Shown here: positions 26,708-36,200 of the stretch, piece after piece
Layout of the letters: each line of letters starts with the position of its first letter
Numbering within the stretch: position 1 is the first letter of the stretch
Source of the DNA: Bryobacteraceae bacterium
Lineage (GTDB): Bacteria > Acidobacteriota > Terriglobia > Bryobacterales > Bryobacteraceae
Length of the DNA stretch: 64,000 nt
Assembly: GCA_026002855.1 (NCBI GenBank)
Contig: BPGD01000001.1
Location: 930,001 to 994,000 of the forward strand
Direction: 5' to 3'
Position numbers and translations under genes: made by a program
The notes under the pieces: model-generated
Databases searched by the model: none
Told to the model about the DNA's origin: nothing
The model's input: the letters and a program-made list of their open reading frames with translations, nothing else

Positions 26708-27204
26708 GGGCCTGACGGCCTCAGGCCCGCCTCCGGCGACGGGCTCGCCTCAGGGGTCTCCTGGAAGCCGCGCGCCACGAAACAAAGCATGGCGGCCCAG
26801 GCTCCGCCGGCCGGCCGCAATTTCACTCCGGCCATGGCCAGATACGAGAGCACGGCGCCCATCACCGCGCCCGGCGGCGCAAACACGATGGACTGACTGA
26901 ACTTGCCCAACAGTACTGGCGTGGCCGCAGCGGCCGCGGCGCCAATCCATGCGCAGCGGACAAGCCCGGCTCCTGCGCCGCCCGTCTTCGGGAGAAACCT
27001 CACACCGAGACTCCACAGGACTCCCGACGCAAGCCCCAGCAGCGCAAAGACGCGGGCAAACGCCGCCGGTTCGCCCGGATCCAGGCTCTCCGGATCCACG
27101 ACGACAAGCATCGCGAAAAAGGACAACCAGAAGCCGGCCCAAAGCACCAGCCACGAAACCAGGAGCCGCCACAGGGCGGCCGCCGTGCGCCCGGCAGACA
27201 ACAT
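26692..27204 (-). CDS. Hypothetical membrane protein
   Basis: A 170-aa protein with four likely membrane helices: LWRLLVSWLVLWAGFWLSFF, FARVFALLGLASGVLWSLG, AWIGAAAAAATPVLLG and GAVMGAVLSYLAMAGV, then a Pro/Glu-rich tail. No family is recognised. It overlaps the 3' end of the anti-sigma gene by 16 bp on the opposite strand and diverges from the PDZ gene at 27419. Codon use is like that of its neighbours, which supports a real gene. Confidence 0.55.
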   Translation of the reverse strand: MLSAGRTAAALWRLLVSWLVLWAGFWLSFFAMLVVVDPESLDPGEPAAFARVFALLGLASGVLWSLGVRFLPKTGGAGAGLVRCAWIGAAAAAATPVLLGKFSQSIVFAPPGAVMGAVLSYLAMAGVKLRPAGGAWAAMLCFVARGFQETPEASPSPEAGLRPSGPQNVP

Positions 27205-27418
27205 CCCATGAGTCTACTCCGCCAGAGGCGCCTCCGTGGGGCATGAGCTTTTTCTCTCGCCTGCCGCAGCAGGATGCCTGCGCCAGGCCTTGCAATTCGG
27301 CGCGCCGGCGCGAGACCTTCCGCTGCGCGGGCCGTCTGAAATCAGGGAAGACAACCAGCGCCGCAGAACGGCCACTCGAGGACGAATCCGCGGCCTAAAG
27401 AAACGAGGTATCGCTGCC

Positions 27419-28351
27419 ATGATGACTCCCGCAAGCAGGATCTGGCTCGGCGCGCTGCTTTGCGCCGCGCTCTGGCTTCACCCGGCCCCCGCGGCGGCGC
27501 AGCCCGCCCAACCCGGCAACGAGTCTGACCCGGAAATGGCCATGCAGCCCCCGCCGCCGCCTGAACCGCCCGACCTGATGGTGTTTTTCCAGCCCGGCGG
27601 TGCGTGGCTCGGCGTGGGCGTGAAGGAGATCACCGCAGACCGCGCCCGGGCGCTCAACCTGAAAGACGAACACGGCGTGGAAATCACCACGGTCGAACCG
27701 GACAGCCCCGCCGACAGGGCGGGCCTGAAGCCCGGCGATGTGGTGCTCGAATACAACGGTCAGCGCGTGGAAGGCACGGCGCAGTTCATCCGCTTCGTTC
27801 GAGAAACGCCCCCGGGCCGCACGGTGCGCCTTACGGTGTTCCGCAACGGGTCGACGGAGACGGTCAGCGCCACGCTGGCCGAACGCAGGGGCCGCGCGTT
27901 CAATTTCCGCGCGCCCAACGTCGACAAGGACATCCGGATCCGCATCCCCCGCATCGAGGCCCTGCCGGACGTGCCGCGCGTGACCATGAGCTGGCGCACG
28001 GCGATGCTCGGCATTGAAGGCGAGCCGCTAAAAGATTCGCAGCTCGGCGATTTCTTCGGCGTGAAAGACGGCGTGCTGGTCCGCTCCGTCCTGAAGGACA
28101 CGCCGGCCGAGAAGGCAGGCCTGCGGGCGGGCGACGTCATCGTGAAGGTGGACGACCGCAGAGTGAGCGAGCCGCGCGACATCACCAGCGCGCTGCGCGC
28201 GGCGCGCGATGCGTCCAAAAAGACGCTGCCCGTGCTGGTCGTCCGTGAAAAGAAAGAAGTGACTCTTCAGGTGACCCTCGACGAGCAGCCCGCCCGGCGG
28301 CCTGCCGCGCCCCGCACCCGGCGGGTGACTGCACCGCAGGACAGGCTCTGA
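27419..28351 (+). CDS. Secreted double-PDZ-domain protein
   Basis: A 310-aa protein with a signal peptide (to about residue 28), a Pro-rich linker, and two PDZ domains: the first at about 60-140 (WLGVGVKEIT, VEPDSPADRAGLKPGDVVLEYNG) and the second at about 210-295 (VRSVLKDTPAEKAGLRAGDVIVKVDDR). No protease domain is present, so it is not a DegP/CtpA enzyme but likely a periplasmic adaptor that binds C-terminal peptides. GAGGTA lies nine bases before the ATG. A strong intrinsic terminator follows 27 bp after the stop. Confidence 0.82.
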   Translation: MMTPASRIWLGALLCAALWLHPAPAAAQPAQPGNESDPEMAMQPPPPPEPPDLMVFFQPGGAWLGVGVKEITADRARALNLKDEHGVEITTVEPDSPADRAGLKPGDVVLEYNGQRVEGTAQFIRFVRETPPGRTVRLTVFRNGSTETVSATLAERRGRAFNFRAPNVDKDIRIRIPRIEALPDVPRVTMSWRTAMLGIEGEPLKDSQLGDFFGVKDGVLVRSVLKDTPAEKAGLRAGDVIVKVDDRRVSEPRDITSALRAARDASKKTLPVLVVREKKEVTLQVTLDEQPARRPAAPRTRRVTAPQDRL

Positions 28352-28378
28352 TCCTCCTGCACATCTCCTGTGCCGTTG

Positions 28379-28413
28379 GCGGCCCGCGCTCCTCCCTCGC
28401 GGGCCGCTTTTTT
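28379..28413 (+). terminator. Rho-independent terminator after the PDZ gene
   Basis: A perfect 10-bp stem (GCGGCCCGCG, 28379-28388, with CGCGGGCCGC, 28398-28407) and a nine-base loop are followed directly by six T residues (28408-28413). It also separates this gene from the convergent copA operon. Confidence 0.85.
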
Positions 28414-28429
28414 GATCAACAAACGCCGC

Positions 28430-30553
28430 TCAGCGCAGCCGGAGCCGCGCCAGCCGCAGGCTGTTGGTCACCACCGACACCGAGCTGAGGCTCATCGCCG
28501 CGGCGGCCAGCACCGGATTCAGGCGCCCCGCCGCGGCCACCGGGATCATCACCACGTTGTAGACGAAAGCCCAGAACAGGTTCTGCCGCATCACGCGCAG
28601 CGCCGCCCGCGCCAGCTTCAGCGCGCGCGGAGCCAGCATCAGTTCGGGCCGGACCAGCGCGGCGTCGGCGGCCGCGGCGGCTGCGTCCGTGCCGGACGCC
28701 ATCGCGATGCCCGCATCGGCGGCGGCCAGCGCCGGCGCATCGTTGATCCCGTCGCCGACCATGGCCACGCGCGCTCCAGTGGAACGCAGCCGCTCGATGA
28801 AGCGCAGCTTCCCTTCCGGCAGCACGCCCGCTTCCACCTCATCGATGCCCGCCTCGCGGGCGATGGCGCGCGCGGCAGATTCGGAATCGCCGGTGAGCAT
28901 CCAGACGCGCAGGCCCATCCGGCGCAGCTCGGCCACGGCCTCACGCGCATCGGCCCGCAGCCTGTCGCGAATCACGAAGACGCCGGCGAAGCGCCCGTCG
29001 ATGGCCACGTCGACCTCCGTCTCTCCCGGCGCGCCCGGCTCTGGCGAGGGCAGTTCCACGCCGCGTTCCGCGAGCATCTCCCGTTTGCCCGCCAGTACCC
29101 GCCGGCCTTCCACCACGCCCTCGGCGCCACGGCCCGGCCAGGCGCGGAACTCCGTTACTGCGGGCAACGGCCCGGAAGCGAAACGGACAATGGCCCGGGC
29201 CAACGGGTGCTCGCTTGCCTGTTCCACAGCCGCCGCCAGGCGCACCGTCTCGGCCGGGTCCGATCCCTCCGCGGCGAGGAAGGCACGCACCTCCGGGCGG
29301 CCTTCGGTGAGCGTTCCCGTCTTGTCCAGGACCACCGTATCCACACGCGCCAGCCGTTCCAGCGCCTCGCCGTGGCGGAACAGGATGCCGAACTGCGCCG
29401 CGCGTCCCGTGGCCGCCATCACCGCCGCCGGCACGGCCAGTCCCATCGCGCACGGGCAGGCGACGATGAGCACCGCAATGGCCGCCGGGAAGGAACCGCT
29501 GATCAGCCAGGTCAGTGCGGCGATCGACACGACCACCGGCACGAAAACGGCGGCCACGCGGTCCGCCAGCCGCTGGATGGGGGCCTTCGAGGCCTGCGCG
29601 TCCCGCAGCAGCCGCAGGATGCGTTCGAGTTCGGTCTCACCGCCAACGGCAGTGGCGCGGAAGACCAACCGGCCATCGACGTTCAGCGTTCCGCCGGAAA
29701 CGCGTGCGCCAGGCCGCTTCTCCACGGGAAGCGGCTCGCCTGTCAGCATGGATTCGTCGACGCTTGATTCGCCTTCCACCACGACGCCATCGGCGGGGAG
29801 CCGCTCGCCCGGCCGGACGACAACAAGGTCGCCGGGGTGGAGCTGCGACACCGGCACCTCGGCTTCTTCTCCGCCGCGCAGCAGGCGCGCCGTCTCCGGT
29901 TCCAGCCGGGCCAGCGCGGAGAGCGCCTCGGACGTTCTGCGCCGGGCGCGTGCCTCCAGCGCATTGCCGGCGAGCACGAAGGCGATGATGAAGATGACGC
30001 TTTCGAAATAGGCCTCATGCGGATGGGCCAGCGAGTAGAGAAACGCCGCGCCCGTGCCGAGCGCCACCAGCGTGTTCATGTCCGCCGTGCCATGGCGCAG
30101 CGCCGCCCAGGCCTTCGTGTAGAAACGCCGCCCCGCCCACGCCATCACCACCAGGCTCAGCACGGCCAGAGCCGCCCACGCCGGCCGCGTGTGATGCCAG
30201 GGCATGGTGGCCATCGCCGCCGCTCCGCAGGCCAGCGCCACCACGGCGCGCCTCCGCAGGCGGCGGTATTCGGCTTCCTCTTCTTCGTCGTGGCGCCGCT
30301 GCTGTTCGGCGATGGAGCGTGCCGGCGGCGGCAGCTCGGCCTCGTAGCCGCTGTCGTTGACCGCTTCCACCAGCTCGGCCGGCGAGACGGCGCAGGCGTC
30401 GTAGACCACCGTGGCGTTGTGCAGCATCAGATTGACGCTGGCCGCTGAGACGCCCGGCACCCGCTCGAGCGCCTTCTGCACGTGCGCCTGGCAGGCAGCG
30501 CACGTCATGCCGCGCACCGGGAACGTGATCCGCGCCTGGGTTTCCGCCTTCAC
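28430..30553 (-). CDS. copA: Cu(I)-exporting P1B-type ATPase
   Basis: A 707-aa heavy-metal P-type ATPase. One N-terminal HMA domain with GMTCAAC (Cys18, Cys21); actuator TGEPLPVEK; membrane metal site CPC (366-368, in [12 protein letters not shown]); phosphorylated Asp410 in [11 protein letters not shown] motif in ASEHPLARA; hinge [10 protein letters not shown]; and the YN of helix 7 in VYNVVMIP with MSLSSVSVV in helix 8, which together point to Cu+ or Ag+. It pumps copper out of the cytoplasm. Its ATG overlaps the stop of the small HMA gene by four bases, making one operon. Confidence 0.92.
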   Translation of the reverse strand: MKAETQARITFPVRGMTCAACQAHVQKALERVPGVSAASVNLMLHNATVVYDACAVSPAELVEAVNDSGYEAELPPPARSIAEQQRRHDEEEEAEYRRLRRRAVVALACGAAAMATMPWHHTRPAWAALAVLSLVVMAWAGRRFYTKAWAALRHGTADMNTLVALGTGAAFLYSLAHPHEAYFESVIFIIAFVLAGNALEARARRRTSEALSALARLEPETARLLRGGEEAEVPVSQLHPGDLVVVRPGERLPADGVVVEGESSVDESMLTGEPLPVEKRPGARVSGGTLNVDGRLVFRATAVGGETELERILRLLRDAQASKAPIQRLADRVAAVFVPVVVSIAALTWLISGSFPAAIAVLIVACPCAMGLAVPAAVMAATGRAAQFGILFRHGEALERLARVDTVVLDKTGTLTEGRPEVRAFLAAEGSDPAETVRLAAAVEQASEHPLARAIVRFASGPLPAVTEFRAWPGRGAEGVVEGRRVLAGKREMLAERGVELPSPEPGAPGETEVDVAIDGRFAGVFVIRDRLRADAREAVAELRRMGLRVWMLTGDSESAARAIAREAGIDEVEAGVLPEGKLRFIERLRSTGARVAMVGDGINDAPALAAADAGIAMASGTDAAAAAADAALVRPELMLAPRALKLARAALRVMRQNLFWAFVYNVVMIPVAAAGRLNPVLAAAAMSLSSVSVVTNSLRLARLRLR

Positions 30554-30765
30554 TCCGCTGTTCCCACTACAGAGAAGCCGATCTTCTCCACCGCCGCGGC
30601 GATGTCTTCCTTTGACACCCGCTGCTCGTCGTAGGCGACTTCAGCCGCGCCCACTTCGGCCGCGCGCACCTCCACTCCGTCGATCTTTTTCAGCGTATTG
30701 GTGAGCCGCGTCACGCAGCCGCCGCAGTGCATGCCTTCAATGCTGAGCCTCAGAACTCTGTTCAT
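30550..30765 (-). CDS. CopZ-like heavy-metal-binding protein (single HMA domain)
   Basis: A 71-aa protein made of one ferredoxin-like HMA domain with the metal site [11 protein letters not shown] (Cys14, Cys17 from this start). It probably carries Cu(I) to the CopA ATPase encoded just downstream, whose start codon overlaps its stop. Start [11 protein letters not shown] at 30765 gives the usual CopZ length, with GGAGGT 13 bases upstream; in-frame ATGs at 30795 and 30846 would add unstructured residues. Confidence 0.8.
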   Translation of the reverse strand: MNRVLRLSIEGMHCGGCVTRLTNTLKKIDGVEVRAAEVGAAEVAYDEQRVSKEDIAAAVEKIGFSVVGTAE

Positions 30766-31306
30766 GCCCGGAAACTGGACCTCCACTTCCACCATATTGG
30801 ATGTTCCCGCCGCCGCACGCGTGACTGCGGCCGCGAATCGCTGCAACGTTTTCTGGACCGGCAGGATCTATACTGGTAGAGGCGGGCCGGTTCCTTCCCA
30901 TTCTGGAAAGAAGCTGACCTGCCCGGCCGCCCCCCGATGCGCGGGTTCTTGCGACACCCGCAACGCCTGCCCGTCGAGAGGCGCTGACTGCAAGACAGCC
31001 CCTGCGGCCTGCGCCGGCCGCGCCCCGTGCCGCCGGCCATGCGAGGCGTTTCCGCGAAACCGCCTCGCCATGGCGGCCGCGCCGTGCGCCCCTGAAACCG
31101 GAGCAGAACTCCGCAGGGCGGATTCGCCCGCGCCGCGAAAATGGCGCGGCAGGCGGCGCGCCGCACGGCGGCGGCGCCGCATGAGGAGGAACGGGTTCGG
31201 GGGATGCTCCACTGGATCACGCCCGCGCCGGGTCCCGCAGGGCGCTGCCCTTCCGGCCACACGGCGTTCGCCACCGCCATGCCGGCAGCCCCCGGCCAGA
31301 ACATTT
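30766..31306. other. Gene-free stretch between copper operon and NYN-LOTUS gene
   Basis: About 540 bp with divergent genes on either side. I see no convincing gene; the open frames have Arg/Ala-rich translations and no ribosome-binding sites. The one notable element is an imperfect hairpin at 31041-31068 (GCGAGGCGTTTC with GAAACCGCCTCGC, three-base loop, one bulge), extended outward by GGCCAT/ATGGC-type pairing. It has no T run, so it is not an intrinsic terminator. Copper-responsive control sites of the HMA/copA operon would be expected near 30770-30860 but none was identified. Confidence 0.4.
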
Positions 31307-31315
31307 TGTTAGGAT
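31307..31315 (+). promoter_or_regulatory. Extended -10 box before the NYN-LOTUS gene
   Basis: TGTTAGGAT combines an extended-10 TG with TAGGAT (31310-31315). Transcription from about 31322 would give a seven-base leader before ATG 31329; no Shine-Dalgarno sequence is present. Confidence 0.4.
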
Positions 31316-31328
31316 TTTGTACAACCCC

Positions 31329-32666
31329 ATGCAGGACAAACTGAACATCGCCGTTTTCATCGACTACGACAACACGGAAATCGGCGTGAAAAGCACGCTT
31401 CGGCGCGAATTTGACGTCGCGCTGGTGCTCAACGCGCTCAAGGAGCGCGGCGACATCGTCGCCAAATTCGCCTACGCCAACTGGGGCCGCCACGAGGCGG
31501 CCACCCGCCAGATGGCTGAAAACGCCGTCCAGATGGTGCAGCGGATTCCTTCCCCGCGAGGCGACAAGAACGGCGCCGACATCAACCTGGCGCTGGACGC
31601 GCTGGAGATGGCCTTCACCCACGATCATGTGAACGCCTTCGCCATCGTCAGCGGCGATTCGGACTTCATTCCGCTGGTCAACAAGCTGAAGGAATACGGC
31701 AAGACGGTCTTCGTCGTCGGCGGCCGCGCCTTCACCTCCACCATCCTTCAGCAGAACTGCCACGAGTTCATCAGCTTTGAATCGCTGCTGAACGTGGCCC
31801 CCGAAGAGGTGCAGCCGCCCGCCGAACAGCAGCCGCGCGAAAGCTGGCGTGAACGGCGCGAAAAGCGCATGAAGGAACGCGAGGAGCGCCGCAAGGAGCG
31901 CGAGGCACAGCGGCAGCAGGAGCAGCAGAACCGGCCGCAGCCGCTCGACCTCGCTCTGGCCATGCCGCTGGTGGAGCGCGCCCTCCAGGTGCTGGAGCGC
32001 CGCAACGTGCAGCCGCAGCTCGGCCTGCTGAAGTCCACCATGCTCCAGCTCGACTCCACCTTCAGCGAGAGCGCCTACGGCGCGCGGAGCTTCTCGGAGT
32101 TCGTTGAAAAGCTCAAGAAGGCGGACCTGGTCCGCGTGAAGGGCTCCGGCGGGCGCTACTTCATCGAGCGCAAGCACCGCACTCCGGACAAGGCGCTGCC
32201 GCGGCCCGATGAGGCGCTCACGCTGCTGCGCGACGTGCTGGAGATCCACCGGCTCGAATTCGAAGAGAGCAGCCAGAAGGCCGAAGATCTGCTGGCGTGG
32301 ATGACGGAGGAATACCCCGACTTCGACCCCGCCAACTACGGCTTCCAGAGCTTCTCCGAGTTCCTCAACTTCGCCCAGGACAAGACCGTCGTGCGGCTTG
32401 AGCCGCGCGAGGAAGGCGGCCTGATGGTGAACCTCGGCGCCGAATTCTATCCACCGGCCCCGCCCGAGTCGGAGACAAAGGAGGAAGAAGAGCTCAGCGA
32501 GCTCGACTTCTCCCAGCCGATCGTGCCCGGCCAGCCCACTGCCACTGGCGAAATTCCGCTGCCGGAAGAGCCGCCCAAGCCCCGCAAACGGGCCACGCGC
32601 AAGAAGGCCGCCGAATCCTCGAGCGGAGAAAAAACGCGGCGCACAAGGAGAAAAAAAACCTCGTAG
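31329..32666 (+). CDS. NYN-domain protein with two OST-HTH/LOTUS domains
   Basis: A 445-aa protein. Residues 1-155 form the NYN/PIN-like RNase domain (IAVFIDYDNTE with Asp12 and Asp14, NGADINLALDALEMAF, AIVSGDSDFIPLVNKL). A highly charged Arg/Glu helix (about 170-205) follows, then two winged-helix LOTUS units at about 210-285 (ending GARSFSEFVEKL...VRVKGSGGRYFIE) and 297-380 (NYGFQSFSEFLNFAQ), and a Lys/Arg-rich tail. LOTUS domains bind RNA, including G-quadruplexes, in other systems. The protein probably processes or binds RNA in the cytoplasm. ATG 31329 is chosen over a TTG at 31317. Confidence 0.85.
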   Translation: MQDKLNIAVFIDYDNTEIGVKSTLRREFDVALVLNALKERGDIVAKFAYANWGRHEAATRQMAENAVQMVQRIPSPRGDKNGADINLALDALEMAFTHDHVNAFAIVSGDSDFIPLVNKLKEYGKTVFVVGGRAFTSTILQQNCHEFISFESLLNVAPEEVQPPAEQQPRESWRERREKRMKEREERRKEREAQRQQEQQNRPQPLDLALAMPLVERALQVLERRNVQPQLGLLKSTMLQLDSTFSESAYGARSFSEFVEKLKKADLVRVKGSGGRYFIERKHRTPDKALPRPDEALTLLRDVLEIHRLEFEESSQKAEDLLAWMTEEYPDFDPANYGFQSFSEFLNFAQDKTVVRLEPREEGGLMVNLGAEFYPPAPPESETKEEEELSELDFSQPIVPGQPTATGEIPLPEEPPKPRKRATRKKAAESSSGEKTRRTRRKKTS

Positions 32667-32669
32667 GAT
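32664..32669 (+). promoter_or_regulatory. -10 box for the ridA gene
   Basis: TAGGAT overlaps the TAG stop of the previous gene and ends six bases before the ATG at 32676, so a transcript would start on the A of that codon. No -35 box was seen; readthrough from the upstream gene is the alternative. Confidence 0.3.
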
Positions 32670-32675
32670 GTCTGC

Positions 32676-33065
32676 ATGGCATCCATCGAGCGCATTTTCC
32701 CGCCCGCTTCGCCGGCGCCCCGCGGGCCGTATTCGCCCGCGGTGGTGGCCGGCGATTTCATTTTCGTCTCCGGCCAGGGACCCGTGGATCCGGAGACAAA
32801 CCGCATGTCCTATGGCGACATCCAGCACGAGACGCGCGTCACGCTCAGCAACGTGATGCGCATTCTCGCCGCCGCCGGCGCCTCGGCCGCCGACGTCGTC
32901 AAGTGCAACGTGTACCTGCGCGACGGCAATGATTTCGCCGCCATGAACGAGGTCTACCGCGAATTCTTCGGCGACCAGCGCCCGGCGCGAACCACCGTGG
33001 CCGTCGCCTTCGCCGACCCGCTGATGAAGGTCGAGATCGACTGCATCGCCTGGCGCCCCCGCTGA
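32676..33065 (+). CDS. ridA: RidA-family enamine/imine deaminase
   Basis: A 129-aa protein of the YjgF/RidA fold and of normal length. It has the N-terminal GPYSPAVVAGDFIFVSGQG block, the signature RPARTTVAVAFADPLMKVEIDCIA with the substrate-clamping Arg and the catalytic Glu. It hydrolyses reactive 2-aminoacrylate-type enamines from PLP enzymes, protecting the cell. It follows the NYN-LOTUS gene by nine bases, so it may be cotranscribed even though a -10-like TAGGAT lies between them. Confidence 0.88.
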   Translation: MASIERIFPPASPAPRGPYSPAVVAGDFIFVSGQGPVDPETNRMSYGDIQHETRVTLSNVMRILAAAGASAADVVKCNVYLRDGNDFAAMNEVYREFFGDQRPARTTVAVAFADPLMKVEIDCIAWRPR

Positions 33066-33218
33066 AGCGGGGCCGCCACATTCTCATACCAGCCGCGACG
33101 GCGCAACGGCGTTGGTTCAGGCCGCGGCCACATTCGGGAGTCCCGCCACTGGCTCCGCCTGTCGCAACGCCCGCAGGCCTTCATGGACGCTGCGAAGCGC
33201 CGCACGGGACTGAGCCCG

Positions 33219-36200
33219 TCAGGACAGCCCGGGCAGCGGCCAGAACTCGGCCACTTCAATCCGCACCGGCCCGATCAGGCCCGCCTCAGTGAGCGGCGAG
33301 TTCGCGTCCCAGTGCTTCCAGGTGGTGAAGGTGACGCGGCCGCCCGGCGGCTTGGGCTGCCCTTTCACGAACCAGTCCGGCAGCTTCTGGATCGCGTTGC
33401 CGAAACCGGCCCGGGCCATTCCTCCGGCCCCGTATTCGGCCTCCGGCGGCAACTGCTCATCGCCGATCAGGCGGTTCACCCAAAGATTGGTCACCTGCAC
33501 CTCCAGCCGGTTCGCTCCGCGCCGCAGGAGGCTGGTGACATCAGCGCGGAACGGAGGCTTCCAGAACTGCCCTGCGGGCTGACCGTTGAGCGACACCTGG
33601 GCGATGACGGCCACGCGGCCCAGATCAAGACAGGCGCGCTGGGAAGGCTTGAGCTCGTGATTCCAGGCAAAGTCCGCCTCATAGCGGGCGGTCCCGGAAA
33701 AGTGGCGGACTCCAGGGTCGGAATGCCGCTGGAGCGGGATGAGCCTGTCCAGGCGAATCGAGGCCGGCGCCCCGAGTCCGGGCGGGAAAGACACCGTCCA
33801 GGGACCGGCCACCTCCACGGCCGGAGGCGGCGCGGCCTGGATCTCCGCCGCCTGCACGCCCTGAACGCGCCAGCGGCCCGGCTCCCACACGAGCAGCCCG
33901 GGCCCGGGCAGCAGGGCGATCTCCACCGCGCGGTGCGGCGTGAAGCGGGGCGGGCCCTGTTGGACCATCGCGGCAATTTCGGCCTCGCTGAGGGCCTTCG
34001 GTACAACCTCGGGTGCGCACTGGTCGCCTTCGAAGTAGCCGGCGCCATCGCTCTGGAAGGATTCGCCGACGCCCGGATGCACGGTGAAGCGGCTGCGCTG
34101 CCCGCGTGAGACCAGCCTGCCGTCGATATAAACCGAAGGCGTGTTGTCCTGGTAGACGAGCGCGATGTGCGTCCAGCCGGACAGGCCGGCCTCGACGACC
34201 AGCACCGCTTCCAGCGCGGCGCAGGCCCGCTCGATCACGCTGACGCCGTTGCGGCCGGCCACCAGGCCGCAGGCGGCGTGGCCCTGGCCGTAGAGCGTTT
34301 CGCCTGCGGGCGGATAAAACAGGAAACTGTGCAGGTCGCCCGCCGGGCTCCAGCCCGAGGTGCGCGGCGGCGTGAGCGTGGCGAACGAATCCGGCTTGCA
34401 CCAGACGGAGACGGTGAACGTCCCCGACGTCTTCGCCTGACGGCCCGGCGCCGGCTGCGGGAACGGGGCCGCGGCGAGCACGGGCACCGCCGCCCCGTCG
34501 CGCGTCACTGCGGTCACGGCCCGGTGGGGCGGCTGGTTGCGGAAGACGACAAACGCGCTGCCGGCGGGATCAAGCTGGAGCGGCAGGAGGGTTCTTCCAT
34601 TGCGCACCTCGAACACCGGCGCGGGCGCCATCGCTGCCGAATCCGCCAGCCAGATCTCCGGCCGCTTGCCCGCGACGCGGAAGCTCGCCACGATGTCCTC
34701 CGGCTGCCGCCGGCGGCAGGCGACGAAATAAACATCGTCATCCCCCACGCGGCGGTGGATGAAGTTCACCGGCGCATCGCCCGAGCGTGACGTGCATTCA
34801 AAGTCCGGCGGCACGCCCATCCGGGAGAGGATCTCCGCAAGCGGCAAGCCCCAGAACACACGTCCGTGGCCCAGAGTATTTTCGCGAACCGTGCTCCCAT
34901 TGGCCCGGCCCCACAGCTCATCAGCCAGTTTCTTCCATTCGGCCTCGGAGGCCGAATCGGCGAGGCTCGGGGAGCGCAGCGGCCTGGGACCGGACAGCCA
35001 CATGCCGGCGCGCACCAGCTCATGGAGCTTCCGCAGCACGCGCAGCGTCATCGTGCGGCGCTCGGGCAACACGAGCAGCCGGTATTCGGCGCCGCCCTCG
35101 ACGCGGATCCGTCCCTGCGAGAAACCCACGCGGCGCAGCAGCGTCTCCGCGTTCAGGAAATCAAAGTCGTAGCCGGACGGAAGCGGGGGGTTCAACGCTT
35201 CGGGCGCCGGTGTATCGACGGGGGCGTCCTCGCCGGTGAAGTACAGCAGGTCGGCCGCGGGCTGGCCCTGCTGAAGCAGGTACTGGCAGCGGCTGAGGTA
35301 GTCGATCCACGGCCCGGCCTTCTCAAACCACGTGTTTGTCCGGTCAAAGTGAAAGCCCCACGGGCCCATCGTCATGCCCGGCAGCACGGAGGGATGCGGC
35401 TGATGAGCGTAGCGGTGGAAGATGCAGAGCGTGAGCCCGTGCGTGTACATCCAGTCGCCCTGCGCCTTCAGCGCGTAGGGGTGCTCCTGCCAGCGGGAAA
35501 ACATGGGCGCGCCGGTGAACGACTCGGCGCCCACAACGGAATGGCCCTTCAGATGAGCCACGGAAGAGGCGAGCTTCATGCTGCGGTCCAGTTCGCCGCG
35601 GCGGGCGAACCAGAACTCGCCCATCGGAATGTCCACGCGCATCCCGATCTGCACCTCGTCGAACGGCCCGCCGTCGTAAGGCTCCGTATACGACTTGATG
35701 CCGTGACGGTGGCAGAGCTCGCTGAAGCGGCCGTAGTAGTTGTCGGCCATCAGATCGGCCTGCACGCGGCGGACGTCCCACAGAAACCTCTCTGTCGTCT
35801 CGACGCTGCCGACGATGCGGCCGGTGAAGGCTGGCAGATATCTCAACAGGTCGTAGCCGGCCCGGCTGCGGAATTCCTCGGCGAAGCGGTCGGTCCAGTT
35901 CTGCATGCCGACCTCGTAGCTGTCGATGAGTCCGCCAGCCAGCCCGCGCCGGCCCAGCCGCTCGAGGTCTTTCAGAATCGGGCCGAAGAAGCCCTGGAAG
36001 TGATGATCCATGGCCGCGGCACTGTACTTGTCGCACTCCAGCCCGGCGCCGCCGTCCGGCGCTGGATGATTGGTGCGCGCGGTGGTCGTGTAACCGATGC
36101 GCAGAACCGTCCACATACCGGCGGGCGCGTCCCATTCGAGGGTTCCATCCGGACGCATGCGGGAAGTGAGATCGACGATCCGTCCAGGGTCGATGGCGGA

